The notes under the pieces were generated by a model. The model was not told where the DNA came from and did not search any database. It saw only the letters and a list, made by a program, of their open reading frames with translations. From positions 3,134,001 through 3,198,000 of the forward strand of contig NZ_JAFBCL010000001.1 of the NCBI RefSeq assembly GCF_016907655.1: a stretch of DNA of 64,000 bases. Reading direction: 5' to 3'. Shown in pieces: positions 51,096 to 59,919 of this stretch. Made by a program: the position numbers and the translations under genes. Each line of letters starts with the position of its first letter. Positions within the stretch are counted from its first letter, which is position 1. The DNA comes from Saccharothrix algeriensis. Lineage in GTDB: Bacteria; Actinomycetota; Actinomycetes; Mycobacteriales; Pseudonocardiaceae.

Positions 51096-52054
51096 CGGCG
51101 AAGCACCGGGTCGCCCTGATCGGGACCGGCTCGATGGGCTCCCTGCACGCCAGGGTGCTGTCCCAGTCCGACCGCGCCGAGCTGGTCCGGGTGGTCGACC
51201 CGCGCGAGGACGCCGGCCGGGCGGTCGCCGAGCGGTTCGGCGCGGCGTGGACGCCGGAGATCGACTCGCTCGCGGACGTGGACGCCGTCGTCCTCGCGGC
51301 GGCCACCGAGGCGCACCACAAGCTCGCCCTGGAGGTGCTCGACCAGGCGACCCCGCTGCTGGTGGAGAAGCCGGTGTGCGACGACCTGGCGGCCAGCGAG
51401 GAGGTCGTCGCGCTGTCCGAGCGCCGGGACGTCCCGCTGATGTGCGGGCTGCTGGAGCGCTACAACCCGGCCGTGATGACGGCGCTGCAGCTGATCAGCG
51501 AACCGGTGCACGTGATGGCCCGGCGGCACGGCCCGTACGCGCCGCGGATCCGGACCGGGGTGTCCTGGGACCTGCTGGTGCACGACGTGGACATCGCGAT
51601 CCAGTGCTTCAGCGGCGTCGAGCCGACCAGGGTCGCCTCCGGCGTGGGCTACTTCCACCCCGACTCGGTGCCGGGCGCGGAGGACAACGTCGAGACGGTG
51701 CTGACCTTCCCGACCGGGCTGGCCACGGTGTCGGCCAGCCGCATCGGCCAGCGCAAGGTGCGGTCGCTGGTGGTCTCGGAGATCGACCGCCTGATCGAGA
51801 TCGACCTGCTGCGCCGGGACGTGACGATCTACCGGCACGTCTCGCACGACGCGGTCACGCCGGACGGCCTGGGCTACCGGCAGCAGACGGTGATCGAGAT
51901 CCCGGAGCTGGTGTCGGCCCGCGAGCCCCTGGCCACCCAGCTCGACCGGTTCCTCGACCTGGTGGAGGGCCGGGTGGACGCGGCGCAGGAGCGCCGGTCG
52001 ATCCTGCCCGCGCACCGCGTGGTCGCCCGCGTGCTGGAGACGGCCGCCGGCTGA
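51092..52054 (+). CDS. Gfo/Idh/MocA dehydrogenase (GnnA/WlbA-like)
   Basis: A 320-aa NAD-dependent sugar dehydrogenase: Rossmann HRVALIGTGSMGSLHARVL, AAATEAHHKLALEVLDQATPLLVEKPV (EKP catalytic Lys), WDLLVHDVDIAIQCF for the (H)D catalytic region and a β-sheet C-terminal domain. Coupled to the aminotransferase upstream, it probably makes the 3-keto UDP-sugar that is aminated. GTG 51092 overlaps the upstream TGA. Confidence 0.9.
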   Translation: MTAKHRVALIGTGSMGSLHARVLSQSDRAELVRVVDPREDAGRAVAERFGAAWTPEIDSLADVDAVVLAAATEAHHKLALEVLDQATPLLVEKPVCDDLAASEEVVALSERRDVPLMCGLLERYNPAVMTALQLISEPVHVMARRHGPYAPRIRTGVSWDLLVHDVDIAIQCFSGVEPTRVASGVGYFHPDSVPGAEDNVETVLTFPTGLATVSASRIGQRKVRSLVVSEIDRLIEIDLLRRDVTIYRHVSHDAVTPDGLGYRQQTVIEIPELVSAREPLATQLDRFLDLVEGRVDAAQERRSILPAHRVVARVLETAAG

Positions 52055-52073
52055 GGGCCCGCGTGGCGCGAGA

Positions 52074-52104
52074 AGGGGGCGGGGCCGTCGCGGCCCCGCC
52101 CCCT
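52074..52104. terminator. Strong bidirectional terminator
   Basis: Perfect 14-bp stem agggggcggggccg with a 3-nt loop between the convergent dehydrogenase and FG-GAP genes. Confidence 0.85.
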
Positions 52105-52123
52105 CGCGTTCGTCCCCGACGCG

Positions 52124-53134
52124 TCAGCTGATCACGTCGTTGGTCTGCCAGCCCCAGCCCAGCAGGACCGGCGCCTGCAGGGTGGCCAGCGGGTTGGCCG
52201 GGTTCCACGTCGGCGCGTGCGGGTAGACCACCAGGTCGCCGTTGTGCCGGCGGCCCATCACGTCGGGGCGGCCGTCACCGTTGACCTCGGTCACGGTCAC
52301 CGCGTTGAGGGTGTCCCAGCCGTAGCCCAGGTCCCACTGGTCGCCGAGCGGGTAGCCGTTCTCGTCCGGCGGGCCGTCCATGAACGAGAACACGCCGAGG
52401 GTGTCGGCGGGCTCCAGGTAGACGAGGTCCGGGACGCCGTCGAGGGTGATGTCGGCCAGGTTCATCTCGACCGTGTTGCGGACGCCCTCCAGGAGGGTGA
52501 TCGGCGCCTTGAACGTGCTCACGCCGTTGTACGCGCCCGAGTGCTCGTACAGGTAGGCGTAGTTGCCGCCCCGGCCGCGCGCCACGATGTCGTCGTAGCC
52601 GTCACCGGTGAGGTCGCCGAACGCCACCAGGTCGTTGACGTTCCAGCCGTAGCCGACGACCGTGGGCGGCGCGAGCGTGGCGGTGCCGTTGAACACCCCG
52701 CTGTGCGGGTAGACCCGCATCGTGCCCTGCTGGTCGATGGAGACCACGTCGGCGTTGGTGTCGGCGTTGATCCGGCCCTGGCCGACCCAGCGGAACCCGC
52801 TCCAGCCGTAGTTGATCGCCACGGCCGGCTGGTAGGTGTAGATGCCCTGGAACGAGCGGCTGTGCGGGTACACCTTCAGCGTGCCGTCGTTGCCCTGGCG
52901 GGCCATGATGTCCGGCACGTAGTCGGTGGTGAAGTCGCCGCTGCGACCACCGCTGGTGGCCGACCGGTGGCCGACCTCGCCCGGCGCGGCCTTCGCCGGC
53001 CGGAAGTCGCCGACGACCCGGATGCCCTCCCCGGTGCCCGCCGGCTCCGCCGCGGCGGACGCGCCGGCCGACACCAGCGAGCCGGCCAGGGCCGCCGCCG
53101 TCGCGACGGCGAACAGGCGCAGCTTGTGCTGCAT
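52124..53134 (-). CDS. Secreted FG-GAP/VCBS β-propeller protein
   Basis: A 336-aa exported protein. Signal peptide residues 1-28 (LRLFAVATAAALAGSLVSAGASA). Then repeated propeller blades with calcium-type loops: RINADTNADVVSID, DLTGDGYDDIVAR, DITLDGVPDLVYL, EVNGDGRPDVMGR, each followed by VYPHS-type strands. It binds a surface ligand or calcium; enzymatic motifs are absent. Many actinomycete exported proteins carry this fold. AGGAGAA precedes ATG 53134. Presence in the sugar locus suggests wall association. Confidence 0.85.
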   Translation of the reverse strand: MQHKLRLFAVATAAALAGSLVSAGASAAAEPAGTGEGIRVVGDFRPAKAAPGEVGHRSATSGGRSGDFTTDYVPDIMARQGNDGTLKVYPHSRSFQGIYTYQPAVAINYGWSGFRWVGQGRINADTNADVVSIDQQGTMRVYPHSGVFNGTATLAPPTVVGYGWNVNDLVAFGDLTGDGYDDIVARGRGGNYAYLYEHSGAYNGVSTFKAPITLLEGVRNTVEMNLADITLDGVPDLVYLEPADTLGVFSFMDGPPDENGYPLGDQWDLGYGWDTLNAVTVTEVNGDGRPDVMGRRHNGDLVVYPHAPTWNPANPLATLQAPVLLGWGWQTNDVIS

Positions 53135-53325
53135 CAACAGTTCTCCTGCTTCTCTTCGCGCAGAGAAGGGTGCCGCCGCCGCGGGTGCGGCTGCGACAGT
53201 CAGGCCCCCCAAGACACCGCTTGGATAGTGCGACGCGAGATCATCCCCGCCCCCCGTGATCTATATAGCCGCGGGCCGCCTGATCGTTTCGCGAGCACTG
53301 CACATTTCTCCGGGGCGTGAGAACA

Positions 53326-53360
53326 ACACGGTGGGTGACGAAATCCGCCACCCACCGTGT
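53326..53360 (-). terminator. Terminator of the GT4 operon
   Basis: Perfect 12-bp stem acacggtgggtg / cacccaccgtgt with an 11-nt loop, 20 bp after the GT4 stop (53380). Confidence 0.75.
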
Positions 53361-53379
53361 CCGCGAAGAAAACGGGTTT

Positions 53380-54570
53380 TCAGGGCTTGCGCTGCTCCGC
53401 CAGCCCGGCCAGTACTTCCAGGTGCTTGTTCAGCACGGCCTCCATGGTGAAGCACCGGTCGACGAGTTCCACCGCCGCCGCGGAGATGTGCTTCGACTCC
53501 TCGGGGTCGGTGATCGTCTCGATCAGCCGGTCCGCGATCGCCTTCGTGTCGCCGAGCGGCACGAGGTGCACGGTGTGCCGGTCGACCAGCTTGATGTCGA
53601 GGAAGTTGTCCTCGCGCACCGCGGCGACCACCGGCACGCCCGCCGCCATGCTCTCCAGGCTGGCCGTGCCGAAGCCGTAGCCCTGCATCTCGTGGCACTC
53701 GACCTGGGAGGCCGCCAGGTAGTGCGGGATGTCCGACTTGGGCACGGCGCCGGTGGTGATCACCGACTTCTCCACGCCCAGCTCGGCCGCGCGCTTGAGG
53801 AACGCGTCGAAGTACACCCCGCCCACGACCAGCAGCTTCGCGTCGGGCACCGCGCGCAGCACGGCCGGCATCGCCTCGACCAGCGCGAGCCGGTCGCGCA
53901 GCGGGATGACGTGCCCGGTCGAGAGGATGACCGGGTCGTCGCCCAGGCCGTGCCGCTCCCGGACCAGCCGGCCGTCGCCGCCGCGCACCCACTCCGGCTC
54001 GACGCCGACCGGGATCGGCACCATCCCGGAGATCGCCCGCTTGTACTTGCGCTTGATGTACTCGTCCATCTGGACGTCCATCACCACGTACGTGGGCTTG
54101 AACCGCCGCAGGAACGGGGCCACCACGAACCGGTCGAGCTGGTTGAACACCAGCTGGTAGAGCTTGCGCGGGCTCTGGAGCCGGGTGTGCACCGACAGCA
54201 GCGTGGGCACCTTGCGCTTGCGCGCCCACAGGCCGCTGAACCAGGTCAGGTCGAAGAACTGCCCGTGCTGGTGGATCACGTCGGGCTGGAACTCGTCCAG
54301 CACCCGGCCCAGCCGGCGCGGCAGCGACGGGCGCATGGTGAACGCGATGTCGAAGTTGATCGCCAGCCGGGTCTCCGGGAGCCGGAAGGCCGGGAAGCGG
54401 ACCACCCGGACACCCTCGTGCACGGTGTCCATCGGCTCCTCGGCGTGCTCGGCGGTGAGCACCAGCACCTCGTGCCCCGCCGCCGCGTAGCCCTTCGCCA
54501 GCGCCTCCGACAGGTGCGCGCTGCCGCCGACGCGCGGCGGGTAGAAGTTGTTGACGACCGCAATCCTCAT
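53380..54570 (-). CDS. Family 4 glycosyltransferase
   Basis: A 396-aa GT-B enzyme: N-terminal RIAVVNNFYPPRVGGSAHLSEALAKGYAAAGHEVLVLTAEH, acceptor-domain IHQHGQFFDLTWF, linker IPVGVEPEWV, and the C-terminal donor domain with ILSTGHVIPLRDRLALVEAMP, KLLVVGG, and the E-x7-E region in YGFGTASLESMAAGVPVVAA. It probably adds an amino or deoxy sugar from the adjacent nucleotide-sugar genes. Overlaps the upstream acyltransferase gene by 4 bp. Confidence 0.92.
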   Translation of the reverse strand: MRIAVVNNFYPPRVGGSAHLSEALAKGYAAAGHEVLVLTAEHAEEPMDTVHEGVRVVRFPAFRLPETRLAINFDIAFTMRPSLPRRLGRVLDEFQPDVIHQHGQFFDLTWFSGLWARKRKVPTLLSVHTRLQSPRKLYQLVFNQLDRFVVAPFLRRFKPTYVVMDVQMDEYIKRKYKRAISGMVPIPVGVEPEWVRGGDGRLVRERHGLGDDPVILSTGHVIPLRDRLALVEAMPAVLRAVPDAKLLVVGGVYFDAFLKRAAELGVEKSVITTGAVPKSDIPHYLAASQVECHEMQGYGFGTASLESMAAGVPVVAAVREDNFLDIKLVDRHTVHLVPLGDTKAIADRLIETITDPEESKHISAAAVELVDRCFTMEAVLNKHLEVLAGLAEQRKP

Positions 54571-55040
54571 GCGCGTTCCCCAGCCTCGTGCCGAATGCGG
54601 ACGTCCGGTCCGTCGATGTCCACCGTGCCGATCGGGCGGGCCGGCACCCCCGCCACCACCGTGCGTGCCGGCACGTCCCTCGTGACGACGGCGCCGGCCG
54701 CGACCACGGCCTCGTCACCGATCGTCACGCCCATCATGACCACCGCGTTCGCGCCGAGGAAGACCCGGTCCCCGATGGTGACCGGCGCCCGGTCCACGTT
54801 CGGGTAGGCCCGCCCCGACACGCAGCGCTTCATCGAGCTGTGCGTGTAGACCTGCACACCGCTGCTCACGTCGCACCCCGCGCCGATGCGCAGCCCACCG
54901 GACCCGTCGAGCACGGTGAACGCGCCGATCCAGGTGCCCGGCCCGATCTCCGGCTCACCGCCGATCCACGCGTGCCGGTTGTACGGGTTCGGCGGCAGCC
55001 CGTGCCACTCGTCGAGCCCGTCGGGCGCGGCCCCGGTCAC
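54567..55040 (-). CDS. Hexapeptide-repeat O/N-acyltransferase
   Basis: A 157-aa left-handed β-helix protein of the WbbJ/NeuD/galactoside acetyltransferase group: GPGTWIGAFTVLDGSGGLRIG, SSGVQVYTHSSMKRCV with the likely catalytic His, IGDRVFLGANAVVMMGVTIG, AAGAVVTRDVPARTVVAGVPAR. It likely acetylates the sugar made by this operon (perhaps the amine produced by the aminotransferase at 56009). GTG 55040 overlaps the epimerase stop by 4 bp. Confidence 0.88.
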   Translation of the reverse strand: MTGAAPDGLDEWHGLPPNPYNRHAWIGGEPEIGPGTWIGAFTVLDGSGGLRIGAGCDVSSGVQVYTHSSMKRCVSGRAYPNVDRAPVTIGDRVFLGANAVVMMGVTIGDEAVVAAGAVVTRDVPARTVVAGVPARPIGTVDIDGPDVRIRHEAGERA

Positions 55041-55969
55041 GGTGCCGACGCGCGGACCAGCTCCGCCATGCCCTGCTCGACGGTGATGGTCGGCTCCCAG
55101 CCCAGCACCTCGCGGGCCCGGGTGATGTCCGCCGCCCGCCGCGAGACCAGCACGTCGCGCGGGTTGAACTGCGGCTCCACGTCCACGCCCACCGCGTCGA
55201 TGAGGATCTTCGCGAGCTGCGCGACCGAGGTGTCCACCCCGGTGCCGATGTTGATCGGCAGGTTGGCCTGCTCGCTCTCCAGGGCCAGCACCACGGCCAG
55301 CGCCAGGTCGTGCACGTGCACGAAGTCCATCGACTGCTCGCCCTTGCCGTCGATGATCGGCGGCTGGCCCTTGCGCAGGCGCTGGATGAAGTGGTTGATC
55401 ACCGAGGTGTAGTACGCCTCGATCTTCTGGCCGGGGCCGTACACGTTGAAGAACCGCAGCGCGTTCCAGGACAGGCCCTTCTGGCGCTGGTAGAAGCCCA
55501 GCAGGTCCTCGCCCGCCCGCTTGGTGATGCAGTACGGCGTCAGCGGCTGCAGCCGGTCGTCCTCGTGCATCGGCAGCCGCTCGGGCTCGCCGTAGACCGA
55601 CGCGGTGGAGGCGAACACCAGGCGCTGCACGCCCTCGTCCGCGGCGGCGGCGAACACGTTGTGGTTGCCGGTCATGTTGATGTCGACCGACTCGTGCGGG
55701 TCGGCGACGCTCTTGTTGATCGACACGGTGGCGAAGTGGATCACGTGGGTGCAGCCGCGCATGGCCTCGCGGACCGCGCCGCCGTAGCGGACGTCCTTCT
55801 CGACCAGCTCGACGTTGCCGCCCGCGACCAGCTCGTTGACGCGCTCCCGGTCGCCGCGCGACATGTTGTCGAACAGGCGCACCTTGTAGCCGCGCTCCAG
55901 CAGCAGCGGGATGACGTGCATACCGATGAACCCGGCGCCACCGGTGAAGAGCACGGTGCGGTCGGACAT
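55037..55969 (-). CDS. NAD-dependent nucleotide-sugar epimerase/dehydratase
   Basis: A 310-aa extended SDR: TVLFTGGAGFIGMHVIPLLL, FASTASVYGEPERLPM with the catalytic Ser/Thr, and Y-x-x-x-K in PYCITKRAGEDLL, then FFNVYGPGQKIEAYYTSVI. GalE-like; 4-epimerisation or 4,6-dehydration cannot be told apart without alignment. It provides a UDP/dTDP-sugar for the aminotransferase beside it. Confidence 0.9.
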   Translation of the reverse strand: MSDRTVLFTGGAGFIGMHVIPLLLERGYKVRLFDNMSRGDRERVNELVAGGNVELVEKDVRYGGAVREAMRGCTHVIHFATVSINKSVADPHESVDINMTGNHNVFAAAADEGVQRLVFASTASVYGEPERLPMHEDDRLQPLTPYCITKRAGEDLLGFYQRQKGLSWNALRFFNVYGPGQKIEAYYTSVINHFIQRLRKGQPPIIDGKGEQSMDFVHVHDLALAVVLALESEQANLPINIGTGVDTSVAQLAKILIDAVGVDVEPQFNPRDVLVSRRAADITRAREVLGWEPTITVEQGMAELVRASAP

Positions 55970-56008
55970 GGCGGTTACTCCTTGAGCTAGGGGGACCTGG
56001 CTGCGGTG

Positions 56009-57139
56009 TCAGGCCAGTTCGGCGACGACCTCGCGGACCGCCTCGGCGGCCCGCTCGACCTGCTCGTCGGTGAGGTTCGCGTGCATCGGGATGGCCAGGT
56101 GCCGGCGGAAGACGTCCGCGGACACCGGGCAGGGCTCGGTGGCCCCGTAGATCGGCTGGACGTGCGAGGCGTACGTGCCGAAGTTGCACTGGACGCCGCG
56201 CTCGCGCAGCCGGAGCGCGACCTGGTCGCGGCTGATCGACGGGTCGATCGTGATGATGTAAGCCTGCCAGGGGTGCGTGCGGTCCGGCAGCACCACCGGC
56301 AGCTCGATGCCCTCGACGTCCTTGAGCAGCTCGCCGTAGCGCTCGGCGACGCGCGTGCGGGCCGCCAGCAGGTCGGGCAGCCGGTCGAGCTGGACGTTCA
56401 TGATCGCCGCCTGCACGTCGGACAGCCGGTAGTTCCAGCCCAGCTCGTGGAACGACGGGATCGGCAGGGTGTTGCTGCCCTCCCGGCCGAGCGCGGGCTC
56501 GATGCCGTAGGTGTGCAGCTTGCGCGCCCGCGCGTCCCACTCGGCGTTGTCGGTGGTCAGCGCGCCGCCCTCGCCGGCGGTGATGCCCTTGCGCCCGTGG
56601 AAGCTGAAGGTGGCGATGTCGGCCAGGCTGCCCGCCGGGCGGCCCTGGTAGGTCGCGCCCGCCGAGCAGGCCGCGTCCTCGACCAGGAACAGGCCGTGCT
56701 TGTCGGCGATGGCCCGCAGCTCGGCGTAGTCGGCCGGCTGGCCCGCGAGGTCCACGGCCACGATGCCCTTGGTCCGCGGGGTGATGGCGGCCTCGACCGC
56801 GGCCGGGTCGACCGTCCAGGTGTCCGGGCGCACGTCGGCGAACACCGGCTTCGCGCCGGTGTAGAGCACCGCGTGGCCGGTGGCCGGGAACGTGTAGTCG
56901 CCAACGACGACCTCGTCGCCCGCCTGCGCGCCGAGCACGTGCAGCGCCAGGTGCAGCGCCGAGCCGCAGCTGCTGGTGGTCAGGGCGTGCGCGGTGCCGA
57001 CCGCGCCGGCGAACCGCTCCTCGAACCGACGGCAGGTCGGTCCGGCGCCTGCCAGCCACCCGGACTTGAAGACCTCTGCGATGGCTGCCAGCTCCTCGTC
57101 GCCGACGGTGGGCTGACCAAGGATGATGGGCTCAGACAT
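56009..57139 (-). CDS. Second DegT/DnrJ/EryC1/StrS aminotransferase
   Basis: A 376-aa PLP enzyme: GSGWLAGAGPTCRR-like substrate loop (KSGWLAGAGPTCRRFEERFA), SSCGSALHLALHVL, VGDYTFPATGHAVLYTGAKPVFADV, LVEDAACSAGATY and PLP Lys184 in FSFHGRKGITAGEGG. Distinct from the aminotransferase at 49998 (active-site FHGRK instead of YATKN). First gene of the operon running into epimerase, acyltransferase and GT4, so it likely makes a 4-amino sugar that is acylated and transferred. Confidence 0.92.
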   Translation of the reverse strand: MSEPIILGQPTVGDEELAAIAEVFKSGWLAGAGPTCRRFEERFAGAVGTAHALTTSSCGSALHLALHVLGAQAGDEVVVGDYTFPATGHAVLYTGAKPVFADVRPDTWTVDPAAVEAAITPRTKGIVAVDLAGQPADYAELRAIADKHGLFLVEDAACSAGATYQGRPAGSLADIATFSFHGRKGITAGEGGALTTDNAEWDARARKLHTYGIEPALGREGSNTLPIPSFHELGWNYRLSDVQAAIMNVQLDRLPDLLAARTRVAERYGELLKDVEGIELPVVLPDRTHPWQAYIITIDPSISRDQVALRLRERGVQCNFGTYASHVQPIYGATEPCPVSADVFRRHLAIPMHANLTDEQVERAAEAVREVVAELA

Positions 57140-57252
57140 GACTCTCCCTGCGTGGACCGCGAACGAGTCTAATAGGTGCGTTTACCGGTCACGCCCACGG
57201 CCCCGTACGCTTCCGGCGACGAACCACCGGCTGGAGAAGACGAGGACGGCAC

Positions 57253-58443
57253 GTGCGGCACATCGTGGTCATCGGCGGAGGCATCATCGGTCTGGCGACC
57301 GCCCACGAGCTGGCCGCGCGGGGTGATCGCGTCACGGTGCTGGAGAAGGAGTCCCGCTGGGGCGCCCACCAGACCGGGCACAACAGCAACGTCGTGCACG
57401 CCGGCCTCTACTACAAGCCGGGCTCGCTGAAGGCGCGGATGTCGGTGGCGGGCAACGCCTCGATCGTCGACTTCGCGCGGGAGAACGACGTCCCCGTCGA
57501 GGTCTGCGGCAAGCTCGTGGTCGCCACCTCCGAGGACGAGGTCCCGCGCCTGGAGGTGCTCGCCGAGCGCGCCGCGGCCAACGGCGTGCCGGCCAAGCGG
57601 ATCACGCCGGAGGAGGCGCGCGAGCACGAGCCGGAGGTCGCCTGCGTCGCGGCCCTGCGGGTGGAGAGCACCGGCATCATCGACTTCCCGGCGGTGTGCG
57701 CGGCGCTGGTCCGCAAGCTCACCGCGCACGGGGCCGACCTGCGGCTGGACACCCCGGCGCTGGCCATCCGCGACGCGCGGACCGGCGGCGGCGTGGAGGT
57801 CGCCACCCCGCGGGGCGTCGTCCGGGCCGACGCGCTGGTGAACTGCGCGGGCCTGCACAGCGACCGGGTGGCCCGGCTGGCGGGCCTGCGGCCGAAGGCG
57901 ACCATCGTCCCGTTCCGCGGCGAGTACTACGAGCTGCGGCCGGAGCGCGCGCACCTGGTGCGCGGCCTCATCTACCCGGTGCCCGACCCCACGCTGCCGT
58001 TCCTGGGCGTCCACCTGACCCGGATGCTCGACGGGAGCGTGCACGCGGGCCCCAACGCGGTCCTCGCGCTGCGCCGGGAGGGCTACCGGTGGCGGGACGT
58101 GTCGGCGGCCGACCTGGCCGAGGTCGCCCGCTTCCCCGGCTCCTGGAAGCTGGCCCGCCGGTTCGCCCGGACCGGTGTGGAGGAGGTGCTGCGCTCGTTC
58201 TCCCGCAAGCGGTTCGCCGCGAGCCTGGCCCGGCTCGTGCCCGCGGTGCGCGAGGAGGACCTGGTGCGCTCCGGGGCGGGCGTGCGGGCGCAGGCGATGC
58301 TGCCGGACGGCTCGCTGGTCGACGACTTCCTGATCGAGCACGCGCACCGGCAGGTGCACGTGCTCAACGCGCCGTCGCCGGCGGCGACCTGCTCGCTGGA
58401 GATCGGCAAGCAGGTCGCCGACCGGGTCGCCGAGCAGTTCTGA
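57253..58443 (+). CDS. lhgO: L-2-hydroxyglutarate oxidase
   Basis: A 396-aa FAD-dependent DAO-family enzyme: HIVVIGGGIIGLATAHELAARGD, WGAHQTGHNSNVVHAGLYYKPGSLKA (family-specific), ESTGIIDFPAVC, FRGEYYEL, PVPDPTLPFLGVHLTRMLDGSVHAGPNAVLAL and the C-terminal INAPSPAATCSLEIG-like LNAPSPAATCSLEIGKQVA. It oxidises L-2-hydroxyglutarate to 2-oxoglutarate, passing electrons to quinone. GAGGA precedes GTG 57253. No sugar-pathway role is obvious; probably a neighbour by chance. Confidence 0.93.
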   Translation: MRHIVVIGGGIIGLATAHELAARGDRVTVLEKESRWGAHQTGHNSNVVHAGLYYKPGSLKARMSVAGNASIVDFARENDVPVEVCGKLVVATSEDEVPRLEVLAERAAANGVPAKRITPEEAREHEPEVACVAALRVESTGIIDFPAVCAALVRKLTAHGADLRLDTPALAIRDARTGGGVEVATPRGVVRADALVNCAGLHSDRVARLAGLRPKATIVPFRGEYYELRPERAHLVRGLIYPVPDPTLPFLGVHLTRMLDGSVHAGPNAVLALRREGYRWRDVSAADLAEVARFPGSWKLARRFARTGVEEVLRSFSRKRFAASLARLVPAVREEDLVRSGAGVRAQAMLPDGSLVDDFLIEHAHRQVHVLNAPSPAATCSLEIGKQVADRVAEQF

Positions 58444-58500
58444 ACCGGGCGGTCCTGAACGGGGCGGTCCTGAGTCGGGCGGTCCTGAACGGGGCGGCTC
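58441..58500. repeat. 15-bp in-frame tandem repeats carrying stop codons
   Basis: Four units tgaaccgggcggtcc, tgaacggggcggtcc, tgagtcgggcggtcc, tgaacggggcggctc at 58441, 58456, 58471 and 58486. The first TGA is the lhgO stop; the others are in the same frame. Confidence 0.85.
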
Positions 58501-58514
58501 CGGGCCGGGCGGTC

Positions 58515-58552
58515 CGCGGCGGCGGGGCGGTGGCGACCACCCCGCCGCCGCG
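58515..58552. terminator. Bidirectional terminator between lhgO and serS
   Basis: About 16-bp GC-rich stem (cgcggcggcggggcgg against ccaccccgccgccgcg) with a short loop, 3 bp from the serS stop. Confidence 0.7.
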
Positions 58553-58555
58553 CCC

Positions 58556-59806
58556 CTAGCGCGGGGTCAGCACGTCCAGGCCCAGGAACGGGCGCAGCGC
58601 CTCCGGGACGGCGACCGACCCGTCCGCGCGCTGGTGGTTCTCCAGGATCGCGACGAGCCAGCGGGTGGTGGCCAGCGTGCCGTTGAGCGTGGCGGCGGTC
58701 TGCGGCCTGCCGTTGTCGTCCCGGTAGCGCACGTTCAGCCGGCGCGCCTGGAACGTGGTGCAGTTCGACGTGGAGGTCAGCTCCCGGTACGCCCGCTGGG
58801 TGGGGATCCACGCCTCGCAGTCGAACTTGCGGGCGGCGCTGGTGCCCAGGTCGCCGGCGGCGGTGTCGATCACCCGGTAGGGGACGTCGACCGCGGCGAG
58901 CATCTCCTCCTCCCAGGCCAGCAGCCGCGCGTGCTCGGCCTCGGCGTCCTCGGGGCGGACGTAGGAGAACATCTCCACCTTGTTGAACTGGTGGACGCGG
59001 ATGATGCCGCGGGTGTCCTTGCCGTACGAGCCCGCCTCGCGGCGGTAGCACGACGACCAGCCCGCGTACCGGCGCTCGCCGTCGAGGATCTCGTCGGCGT
59101 GGTAGCCCGCCAGCGGCACCTCCGACGTGCCGACCAGGTACAGGTCGTCGTCGCGCAGCCGGTAGACCTCGCTCGCGTGCGCGCCGAGGAAGCCGGTGCC
59201 GGCCATGACCTCCGGCCGGACCAGCGTGGGCGTGATCATCAGCGTGAAGCCGGCGGCCGTCGCGCGGGCGACCGCCATGTTCAGCAGCGCCAGCTCCAGC
59301 TGCGCCAGCACGCCGGTGAGGAAGTAGAACCGCGAGCCGGACACCTTCGCGCCGCGCTCCATGTCGATGCCGCGCAGCCGCGTGCCCAGGTCCAGGTGGT
59401 CCAGCGGCTCGAAGTCGAACTCGCGCGGCTCGCCGACGTGCTTGAGCACGACGAAGTCGTCCTCGCCGCCGGGGGGCGCGTCGGGGTGCACCACGTTCGG
59501 CACGGCCCGGTGCAGCTCGTCCAGCTCGGCCTCGGTCCGCGCCTGCTCGGCCTCGGCCGCCTTGACCTCGGCGGCCAGCTCCTTGCCCTGGGCCAGCAGC
59601 GCGTCCCGCTCATGCCCGCGGGCCCGGCCGACCTGCTTGCCGAACGCCTTCTGCTCGCCGCGCAGCGCGTCCGCCCGCGCGATCGCCGCCCGGCGCCGCT
59701 CGTCGGCGGACAGCAGCGCGTCGACCACGGCCTCGTCCTCGCCACGCGCGCGCTGCGACGCGCGGACGGCTTCCGGGTTCTCGCGCAGGGCCTTGAGGTC
59801 AATCAC
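58556..59806 (-). CDS. serS: Seryl-tRNA synthetase
   Basis: A 416-aa class IIa synthetase, full length. The N-terminal coiled-coil arm (about 30-100: [40 protein letters not shown]) binds the tRNA-Ser variable arm. Motif 2 [30 protein letters not shown] and motif 3 region [18 protein letters not shown] are intact. It charges tRNA-Ser, two of which are in this window. GTG 59806 starts [14 protein letters not shown]. Downstream order matches Rv3834c. Confidence 0.97.
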   Translation of the reverse strand: MIDLKALRENPEAVRASQRARGEDEAVVDALLSADERRRAAIARADALRGEQKAFGKQVGRARGHERDALLAQGKELAAEVKAAEAEQARTEAELDELHRAVPNVVHPDAPPGGEDDFVVLKHVGEPREFDFEPLDHLDLGTRLRGIDMERGAKVSGSRFYFLTGVLAQLELALLNMAVARATAAGFTLMITPTLVRPEVMAGTGFLGAHASEVYRLRDDDLYLVGTSEVPLAGYHADEILDGERRYAGWSSCYRREAGSYGKDTRGIIRVHQFNKVEMFSYVRPEDAEAEHARLLAWEEEMLAAVDVPYRVIDTAAGDLGTSAARKFDCEAWIPTQRAYRELTSTSNCTTFQARRLNVRYRDDNGRPQTAATLNGTLATTRWLVAILENHQRADGSVAVPEALRPFLGLDVLTPR

Positions 59807-59872
59807 GGGGCAAGAGCCTACCCATGCCGGTGCGCCCGCCCGCACGCGCGCGCACGGACCGGCCGGACGCGG

Positions 59873-59914
59873 CGGGGCCCCGACCCGGGCGCGACCGCCC
59901 GGACCGGGGCCCCG
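59873..59914 (-). terminator. Terminator of the DUF350 operon
   Basis: 19-bp stem cggggccccgacccgggcg with one mismatch to its partner and a 4-nt loop, 5 bp after the DUF350 gene stop (59920). Confidence 0.75.
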
Positions 59915-59919
59915 GTCGG

